Shown: piece by piece, positions 58,936 to 64,000 of the stretch
How the letters are laid out: every line of letters starts with the position of its first letter
Numbering within the stretch: position 1 is the stretch's first letter
DNA from: JAFDWR01 sp038216655
GTDB lineage: Bacteria > Armatimonadota > Fimbriimonadia > Fimbriimonadales > Fimbriimonadaceae
Assembly (NCBI GenBank): GCA_038216655.1
Contig: JBBQPZ010000018.1
Location: 10,609-74,608 of the forward strand
DNA length: 64,000 bases
Direction of reading: 5' to 3'
Position numbers and translations under genes: made by a program
The notes under the pieces: generated by a model
Databases searched by the model: none
Told to the model about the DNA's origin: nothing
Seen by the model: the letters and a program-made list of their open reading frames with translations, nothing else

Positions 58936-61077
58936 ATGTGCAGTTTTCGAAAGACATCCGTCCTGCTCTCACTTTGCGTGGCGGGGATCGCGGGGGCGAG
59001 TTCGGTTGACAAGAACGTGACGTTCTCGGCGACCGCCGCTCCGGCGGACCGGCTGCTGAAGGCGTTGGGCGAGAAGGCGGGGGTTCCGCTTCGAGCCACC
59101 CCGAACACGGCCAAGGACGTGCTGCTCATCTCAGTCAAGGACGTACCCCTGAACGTGGTGATGGACCGCATCGCGAAGGCCGAAAACGCGTCCTGGGAGC
59201 CGGAGAACGATGGCTTCCGTCTGATCAGATCGACGACGCAGCAGCGAGCCGATGAGGATCGGGACCGGGCCGCCCTTGCCGCGCGGTACGCCAGCGGACT
59301 GCAGAAGGTTGTCACGGAGGCCAACGGGCTGAAGGCGCTAACCGATATCTCGGCCCGCGGATTTGTGGAGAAAGCCAAAGAAGCCTCGGCGCAAACCGAC
59401 GATGGCAAATCGAATTCGTGGCAGCGGGTACAAGCCCTGACCCTTGAAGCACCTTCGGGCCGCCTGCTCACTCGCCTGGTGGCCCTGTTGCGGGCGAGCG
59501 ACCTAGCGATGATGCCGGAAAACTCGCGATTGGTCTTCTCCGATAACCCGAATCGAATGCAACAGAGGTTTGCGGTCTCCCCATCGAGCGCCCTTCAGGC
59601 GTTCGTGCGGGAGCAATCCGCCGTCGCCGTCGCCGCGGGACCTGGACTTGCATCGCAAAACAACAACCCGTACATGCAGCTTAACGTGCTCACCGGAGCG
59701 CTCAAGTCGCCTCCCGTGAAGGTGAACCTGACGGTGATCCGACGTCCGTTCGAGACGTCGCTCACCTGCAACCTTGAGGTGTTGGATGCGAAAGGAAATA
59801 TCCTTTCCCAGGCGAATCGAACGCTCGGGTCCGATCCGTTCCGGGACATGATGTCGGCCCCGGCGGATAGGACGGCGGTTCCGATCAAGCTCTCCGATGA
59901 GTCGCGTCAGCTCCGCGCGGTCTTCCAGGCGTTCAATGGTAGGGGCAACACCGGCGGAGCGACCTTGACTCCCGAGCTTAAGAAGAAGGTCGCCGATCCG
60001 TTCGCCAACGAACCGCTGAGCTACGCCACGAGCGACATGCTGCTCCAGGTCGCGGAAGCCAAGCAAGCGAATCTGGTGGCGGTTTTGAGCGACATGTCGA
60101 TCGCCGCGATGTTCCCGATGGGCGAGGGCGAGATGAACACGTCGCAGGTGACGCCCCTGCTCACGATGTCCTCCGAGGAGATGACGGTGGCGGATGGCTG
60201 GATGACCGTCCTGCCGGTCACGCCAGCCGCGGTTCGCAAATCCCGATGCGACCGATTCGCCCTTTCGCATCTCTTGCAGACGGTGGTGAAGAAAGGAACG
60301 CTGAGTCTGGACGATGGAGCGGCCTACGCGCTGACTTGTCCGGGCGTGAACATCGACATCATCGCGATGCTCTCATGCGCCGCGATCGAGCCTACCGCGG
60401 TGATCCTGTTCGAGTCTAACGGCATGGCTCCGCTCCGGTTCTACGGTGGCCTTTCTCAAGCGCAGCGGCAGATTGCGGCGGCAAAGCAGCCGATCAACTT
60501 TGCCAGCCTATCCTCGGGTCAGCGGAATGCCCTGTTTGAGTTGACGTTCGGAGCGGAGTCTCGGCTTAATATGAGCCGCACGATGGCCTTCGAGGAGGGA
60601 CAAGCACCGATCTTTCCCACGAACGACCCGACGGAGTTGCTTCCTAACGGAATCCCGAACGATGGTCGATTCACTTTGACCAGCCACGACGAGTTCGTCG
60701 TCCTTCCTATCCGGAGCGGCGGCGTTCAGCCAATGGATCAGGGGATGACGGCGACCGATTTGGCCTGGCGCGTCTTCTCGCAAGAGAATCCGGAGGTCGG
60801 TGGCAGTTGGGCCAGCGACCCCGCGAACAAGATCTCCCTGGACAAGCTCATGCCCGCGCAGCGCACGACGGTCTCGTTCCACTTCGACATGACGCCGAAG
60901 ATTGCGATGGACCAGCAGCTCCACCAGATCTCGTCAAAACAGAGCACGGTGGCTTTCGCGAGTCTGCCCGAGACGTTCCGCAAAGCATTTGAGAAGACCT
61001 TGGCCGACCAAAAGGCGAACCGTCAGTTCTATGTTCCCACGCGGACCCAGGGCTCACCTCCCCCTCCCGCGCGGTAG
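58936..61077 (+). CDS. Large secreted protein with N-terminal STN-like domain
   Basis: The 713-residue protein begins with a signal peptide (SFRKTSVLLSLCVAGIAGAS). Residues about 25-100 (VTFSATAAPADRLLKALGEK, then LLISVKDVPLNVVMDRIAKA) follow the short secretin/TonB N-terminal (STN) pattern. This normally sits before secretins or TonB receptors, but no secretin beta-domain follows. Instead comes a long mixed region with AFVREQSAVAVAAG and VYLTGL-like stretches that I do not recognise. A C-terminal tail PTRTQGSPPPPAR ends it. It may bind a partner at the outer membrane. Its stop abuts the convergent next gene with no gap. Confidence 0.65.
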   Translation: MCSFRKTSVLLSLCVAGIAGASSVDKNVTFSATAAPADRLLKALGEKAGVPLRATPNTAKDVLLISVKDVPLNVVMDRIAKAENASWEPENDGFRLIRSTTQQRADEDRDRAALAARYASGLQKVVTEANGLKALTDISARGFVEKAKEASAQTDDGKSNSWQRVQALTLEAPSGRLLTRLVALLRASDLAMMPENSRLVFSDNPNRMQQRFAVSPSSALQAFVREQSAVAVAAGPGLASQNNNPYMQLNVLTGALKSPPVKVNLTVIRRPFETSLTCNLEVLDAKGNILSQANRTLGSDPFRDMMSAPADRTAVPIKLSDESRQLRAVFQAFNGRGNTGGATLTPELKKKVADPFANEPLSYATSDMLLQVAEAKQANLVAVLSDMSIAAMFPMGEGEMNTSQVTPLLTMSSEEMTVADGWMTVLPVTPAAVRKSRCDRFALSHLLQTVVKKGTLSLDDGAAYALTCPGVNIDIIAMLSCAAIEPTAVILFESNGMAPLRFYGGLSQAQRQIAAAKQPINFASLSSGQRNALFELTFGAESRLNMSRTMAFEEGQAPIFPTNDPTELLPNGIPNDGRFTLTSHDEFVVLPIRSGGVQPMDQGMTATDLAWRVFSQENPEVGGSWASDPANKISLDKLMPAQRTTVSFHFDMTPKIAMDQQLHQISSKQSTVAFASLPETFRKAFEKTLADQKANRQFYVPTRTQGSPPPPAR

Positions 61078-61701
61078 TTAGTGGTCAGCTTCCGGTGAGG
61101 CGGACGTCTCCGGTGTGGCCGAGGGCTCGGCGGACGGTTCTGCTTTGCTTTCGAGAAGAGGCGACTTGACGTCGAGGGCCTGCAAGCCCCACTTGCCATC
61201 GTTTGCGACCGTGGTCATGGTGACCTTGCCGTCTCCCTTTTCAAAGTGAGCGGTGGCCTCGCAGACGATGGTGGTGGTGGATGCCCCATTGACGTTGTTC
61301 ATCGAGATGCTTGTCGGCGAGAACGAGTCGACGGTCTTTAGCTCGCCAAGCTTATCGCTCAGCAACGCCACGAGCTTCTCGGTCTGCTCGGTGGTGACGA
61401 CTTTCTTGTAAGCCTCGTTCGAGCGGCTCCAGAGCTCCTCGGCCTTCCAAGGACGGGCGATTGCCTGAAGGCTGTCACTGGCGAACTTGGTCGCCTCGGC
61501 GTTGGCTTTGGAGGCGGCATTGAACAGGCTGAAACCGGCAAACCCGATTCCAATGAGGATCACGAGGACAATGCTGAGGATGATCCAAATGGCTTTGCCG
61601 GAACGGGTCGAGCGAGTCGATGGCTTGATCACCCGCTCATTCAACTCTGGTGCCCCGGGAAAGTCAAGCATGGCGGGCTTTGATCCGAAATCGGTCGTCA
61701 T
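61078..61701 (-). CDS. Unknown single-pass membrane protein
   Basis: The 207-residue protein starts MTTDFGSKPAMLDFPGAPEL. It has one membrane helix (AIWIILSIVLVILIGIGFAG, about residues 37-58) and an extracytoplasmic domain (AIARPWKAEELWSRSNEAYK, CEATAHFEKGDGKVTMTT). It ends in a Ser/Pro/Glu-rich tail (AEPSAEPSATPETSASPEAD). The domain looks like the small DUF4440/SnoaL-type or GAF-tail folds, but I cannot place it. The longer frame upstream is rejected because its codons are not protein-like. The ends of this gene and the + strand gene touch. Confidence 0.6.
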   Translation of the reverse strand: MTTDFGSKPAMLDFPGAPELNERVIKPSTRSTRSGKAIWIILSIVLVILIGIGFAGFSLFNAASKANAEATKFASDSLQAIARPWKAEELWSRSNEAYKKVVTTEQTEKLVALLSDKLGELKTVDSFSPTSISMNNVNGASTTTIVCEATAHFEKGDGKVTMTTVANDGKWGLQALDVKSPLLESKAEPSAEPSATPETSASPEADH

Positions 61702-61829
61702 GGTCTCAACGGCGTGTTTTGAACCGCAGAGGGTTTGCGCAAACGGAAGTGGGCGTCCTCCCCTCAATCGCGTATCGCGGCTGTGGTTAGAAGCAATGAC
61801 GTATTAATTCTGACTTGTCCAATTCAGAG

Positions 61830-61862
61830 AATCGGCCCCACATTAAAACTGGGCCGAATCCT
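61830..61862 (+). promoter_or_regulatory. Inverted repeat before the second PEP-CTERM gene
   Basis: GAATCGGCCC and GGGCCGAATC flank CACATTAAAACT, an A/T-rich loop that could hold a -10 box. It is a candidate operator or leader hairpin about 55 nt before the start codon. Confidence 0.4.
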
Positions 61863-61916
61863 CAGGGAGTTGGCGTGCCCGCACTTGCCTTCCGGTTCGG
61901 CCGAGCAGGAGAGACC

Positions 61917-62564
61917 TTGAAACATTTACATTTGGCCATTGGCCTAGGATTCCTTGGCAGCATCGGGGCGGCCAGCGCGCAGAGCGTCCTTTTCGACTTT
62001 GATGGAGGACCGCAGTACACGGGCACGCCGCTTGATCAGATTTCGGGCGGATATCGAGCCCACTTTGCTGGCACGGGAAATGGCTATTCGATTCAGAACA
62101 TCGCCCAGGTGATCGGGATGTATCCGACCGGGTTTGCGAGCTTGGGCCTTTCCCCGGGCAGCGTCTTTGGCGCGGACTTGCTCATCTCGTTCTTCAACCA
62201 GGGGGATGGGACCGCCCAGAGCGTGAGCGATTTCAGCATGATGGTTGCTCCGCAGGAACTTGCCTGTGACAGTTCGTCGCGGATGCGCGTGACCGCCTAC
62301 AACGGCTCGACTCTCGTGGGAACGCAGACGGCGATCGCGCCGAACCTCGATACGTACACGTGGCCGACCATCGATTTGGCGTTCTCTTCCGCCCAGGCAT
62401 TCGACAACGTGGTGGTCCACTTTGATGCGGCTCCCCCGACGGGCGGAGACTATGGCGTCATCTTCGTGGCCGACAATATGCAGATCACGCCGGTGCCCGA
62501 GCCGGCGACCGTTGCGGGCCTCTTGGTCTGCGGCTTGGCCGTCCTCGTTCGACGTCGGCGCTGA
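61917..62564 (+). CDS. PEP-CTERM sorting-domain protein
   Basis: The 215-residue protein has a signal peptide (KHLHLAIGLGFLGSIGAASA), a beta-sandwich-like body (VLFDFDGGPQYTGTPLDQIS, MRVTAYNGSTLVGTQTAI, VVHFDAAPPTGGDYGVIFVA) and the PEP-CTERM tail VPEPATVAGLLVCGLAVLVR with RRR at the end. The TTG at 61917 is chosen because AGGAG lies 5 nt before it and the signal peptide begins there. The ATG at 61815 would add about 34 residues that are not signal-like. A terminator follows. Confidence 0.85.
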   Translation: MKHLHLAIGLGFLGSIGAASAQSVLFDFDGGPQYTGTPLDQISGGYRAHFAGTGNGYSIQNIAQVIGMYPTGFASLGLSPGSVFGADLLISFFNQGDGTAQSVSDFSMMVAPQELACDSSSRMRVTAYNGSTLVGTQTAIAPNLDTYTWPTIDLAFSSAQAFDNVVVHFDAAPPTGGDYGVIFVADNMQITPVPEPATVAGLLVCGLAVLVRRRR

Positions 62565-62594
62565 GTCTTTTTACAATCCTGAGAGGGGACGGGA

Positions 62595-62629
62595 GAAGGG
62601 GGCAGTCTGCGGACTGTCCCCCTTCATTT
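62595..62629 (+). terminator. Hairpin after the PEP-CTERM gene
   Basis: GAAGGGGGCAGTC pairs with GACTGTCCCCCTTC (one bulge), with a TGCG loop. A short T run (TTT) follows in CATTTG. Similar GGGGGACAGTC palindromes occur as repeats in many genomes. Confidence 0.7.
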
Positions 62630-62677
62630 GCATCAGCGCCGGCAGCTCTTCCCAGGGCATGAGCGCACAGCGTTTAA

Positions 62678-62813
62678 ATAGCGTCTGCCGACCCTAGGAG
62701 TCCAAGAAGGTAGCCCGGGTTCGATGACCCAGGGAACCAGGATTGCCACGAAATTCGAAACCCGGAGGCGGTCGCAGAACCGCTTAGGTGCTCAAGCACT
62801 ACAGCGGCGCTAT
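62678..62813. ncRNA. Candidate structured RNA or remnant element
   Basis: Nested complementary segments suggest a folded RNA. ATAGCG (62678-62683) pairs with CGCTAT (62808-62813). CCGGGTTCGA (62715-62724) pairs with TCGAAACCCGG (62755-62765, one bulge). GCGGT/ACCGC (62768-62783) forms a hairpin, and GTGC-TCAA-GCAC (62788-62799) forms another. No gene is supported here. It is not a recognisable tRNA, tmRNA, SRP RNA or RNase P RNA. The strand cannot be decided. Confidence 0.4.
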
Positions 62814-62878
62814 GTTATACGCCCATGGGGTATCAGCGGTCCGAGACTTCGCCCTTGCAGGGATTGAGGTAGATGAAA

Positions 62879-62904
62879 TTGGGGCAGCCATAAGGCTGCC
62901 CCAA
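62879..62904. terminator. Perfect 11-bp hairpin
   Basis: TTGGGGCAGCC and GGCTGCCCCAA enclose an ATAA loop. It could end the candidate RNA on the plus strand or the small lipoprotein gene on the minus strand (about 95 nt after its stop). The T tract is weak on both strands. Confidence 0.65.
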
Positions 62905-62999
62905 TCGGGAGGTCAATTTATTAACCGTCCGAAAGCATTCAATCTGGCGAGCTTCTGAGGCGAACCTCGGAAAACCGCCAGCACAATTTTGGCAAAAGC

Positions 63000-63206
63000 C
63001 TAAGGCGCTATTTTGGCTCCCTGGGGTCCACCGGCACCGCCCGGGGTCACGCCCGGCTTGTTCGGGCGAGGAGGAGGCGACTGGGTGGTCTTCGTCAACG
63101 TGGAGTCAACGGACTCAGTGCCTTTGTCTCCGCAGCCCACCAGGGCGATGCTACCCACGAAGATGATCAAACTAAGAATGCAGAGTCGGTTATATTTCAT
63201 GGTCAT
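63000..63206 (-). CDS. Small lipoprotein with Pro/Gly-rich tail
   Basis: The 68-residue protein has a lipoprotein signal (KYNRLCILSLIIFVGSIALV, then GC at Cys25). A short mature region with PPPRPNKPGVTPGGAGGPQG follows. An alternative ATG lies two codons in (63200). It follows the H-X9-DG pilin-like gene at a 56-nt distance on the same strand. Such small proline-rich lipoproteins often accompany pilin-like genes in these bacteria. The function is unknown. Confidence 0.78.
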   Translation of the reverse strand: MTMKYNRLCILSLIIFVGSIALVGCGDKGTESVDSTLTKTTQSPPPRPNKPGVTPGGAGGPQGAKIAP

Positions 63207-63262
63207 AAATCCGAAAGCTCCCCCATCTTAGCAGATGAAGGAGCTTTTTGTGAGTTCCGAGA

Positions 63263-64000
63263 CTAGTTGCGCGGATCCCAGAGGTACTTCGTCTTGTCGA
63301 CTTGGAACACGAGGTGTCCCGAGGCGGCCGGCGAGAAGTTCGTGCCTTGGGCAAGACCTCCAACCTTGAAGAACTTGTTGTGACCATCACAGAAGGCGGT
63401 GTTGGCTCCACCGGTCGGCATGATTCCGCGAACGAAAGCGCTGCTGCCGTGGGTCCAGTTGGCTCCACCGTAACCCGGGAACTTGTAGTAGGTCGTGACC
63501 TGGTCGATCTGGTTGCCCCAGCCTTCCGTGAAGAACGTCTTGTCGCTCAACCAAGCATCAGGCGGCTCGACTTCCGGTCCGATCGGCTGCGACCACACGA
63601 ACGCGTGATCCGCGGTCGCATAGTTGACGCCTTCGACTTCACAGAAGAACACCGTGTTGGCTACGCGAGCCACGGCGGTCGAGGAGATCGGAGTCCACAG
63701 GTAGTTGCCGTTATTAACCGGATCGGTACCCGCGAAGTCCGACAGCATCATGTTGATGCCGTAAGAGGCATAGATCTGGGATCGGGCGGTCGCGTTAGCG
63801 GCCTGAATGAAACCGAGACCCGAGTTGTCCGGACAAAGAAGAATGTTAGTGTTCTTCATGTACGGCTGGATGGCCAAAGTCCAAGGATTCCAGGTTCGGT
63901 AGACGGTGCCGTTGTCGCGAAGGACGCCCGGAGGGGTCCCGTTCCATGCACATACCATCATGTCGTCCACGTCACCGGCATACATGATGGCGGCGAGGGA
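63263..64000 (-). CDS. Pilin-like H-X9-DG protein (partial, N-terminus outside window)
   Basis: The frame is open to the window edge. The visible part continues upstream of MYAGDVDDM as SLAAI, the pattern directly after a prepilin helix. It contains MMVCAWNGTPPGVL, NTNILLCPDNSGLG with the Cys-Pro motif, and ASYGINMMLSDFAG. Near the end is GGANTAFCDGHNKFFK, the H-X9-DG tail. It is a full-size relative of the miniature copies at 7.6-9.8 kb. The N-terminal GFTLIELL-type signal is probably just outside. Confidence 0.85.
   Translation of the reverse strand, partial: SLAAIMYAGDVDDMMVCAWNGTPPGVLRDNGTVYRTWNPWTLAIQPYMKNTNILLCPDNSGLGFIQAANATARSQIYASYGINMMLSDFAGTDPVNNGNYLWTPISSTAVARVANTVFFCEVEGVNYATADHAFVWSQPIGPEVEPPDAWLSDKTFFTEGWGNQIDQVTTYYKFPGYGGANWTHGSSAFVRGIMPTGGANTAFCDGHNKFFKVGGLAQGTNFSPAASGHLVFQVDKTKYLWDPRN

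Noticed and set aside
62711..62731. GGGTTCGATGACCC resembling a tRNA T-arm
   Set aside because: No acceptor stem, anticodon arm or D-arm can be built around it, so it is not a tRNA.
62724..62867. 47-codon Arg-rich ORF in the structured region
   Set aside because: The composition looks like antisense or RNA-gene sequence. It has no ribosome site and its start sits inside a predicted stem.

Overview
The window is 64 kb of high-GC bacterial chromosome with short intergenic gaps and no rRNA, phage or integrase genes. Several traits suggest Armatimonadota (class Fimbriimonadia), but this is inferred from gene content, not from a marker tree. They are pilin-like proteins with H-X9-DG tails, PEP-CTERM proteins, abundant secreted and lipoproteins, sugar ABC transporters without their own ATPase, and a TANNNT box placed 5-9 nt before many start codons. 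A planctomycete-like lineage is the main alternative.

Layout. 1-2.3 kb: end of a Gly/Pro-rich PKD-domain protein, a LuxR-type regulator and cdsA. 2.6-7.5 kb: minus-strand holin-like protein, yvcK and a DUF6265-like gene, divergent from mutS, which carries an in-frame repeat insertion. 7.6-9.8 kb: five tandem miniature pilin-like H-X9-DG genes, two of them broken. 10-14.3 kb: sialate O-acetylesterase, TolB-like propeller and glycosyltransferase. 14.4-17.8 kb: operon of circularly permuted ATP-grasp, alpha-E protein and transglutaminase. 18.1-23.6 kb: methyltransferase, CPBP membrane protein, a sugar ABC transporter (binding protein and two permeases) split by repeats, and a DUF167 gene. 23.8-29.1 kb: gatB, a TPR protein, an esterase, ruvA, ruvB and an unknown membrane protein. 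29.7-35.4 kb: adenosine deaminase, oligoendopeptidase F and a single-chain ArgD-ArgF fusion. 35.6-43.3 kb: tiny lipoprotein, nucleotidyltransferase, large lipoprotein, DinB protein, MFS exporter, rhomboid-like protein, VOC protein and a secreted unknown. 43.3-46.6 kb: araF and araH without araG, and a lactonase-like propeller. 46.8-52.5 kb: CLC transporter and a four-gene hexuronate-type operon. 52.6-64 kb: S10 carboxypeptidase, two PEP-CTERM proteins, aconitase, a large secreted protein, a small lipoprotein and the start of another H-X9-DG protein.

The most unusual features are the dispersed repeats and the expression signals. A 66-nt REP-like unit occurs alone and as inverted pairs, and a 70-nt variant keeps its palindromes through paired changes. 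Other families (GTCATCC-ended hairpins, GCGGTG hairpins, CCTCCC hairpins, CTCAGA/CTCCAA hexamers) fill most non-coding gaps and sometimes enter coding sequence, for example in mutS and at the end of a pilin-like gene. Two initiation modes are visible: probable leaderless genes, and Shine-Dalgarno-led genes, several of which use TTG.

Metabolically the window points to a heterotroph that scavenges plant-type sugars (arabinose, hexuronates, acetylated glycans), peptides and nucleosides.
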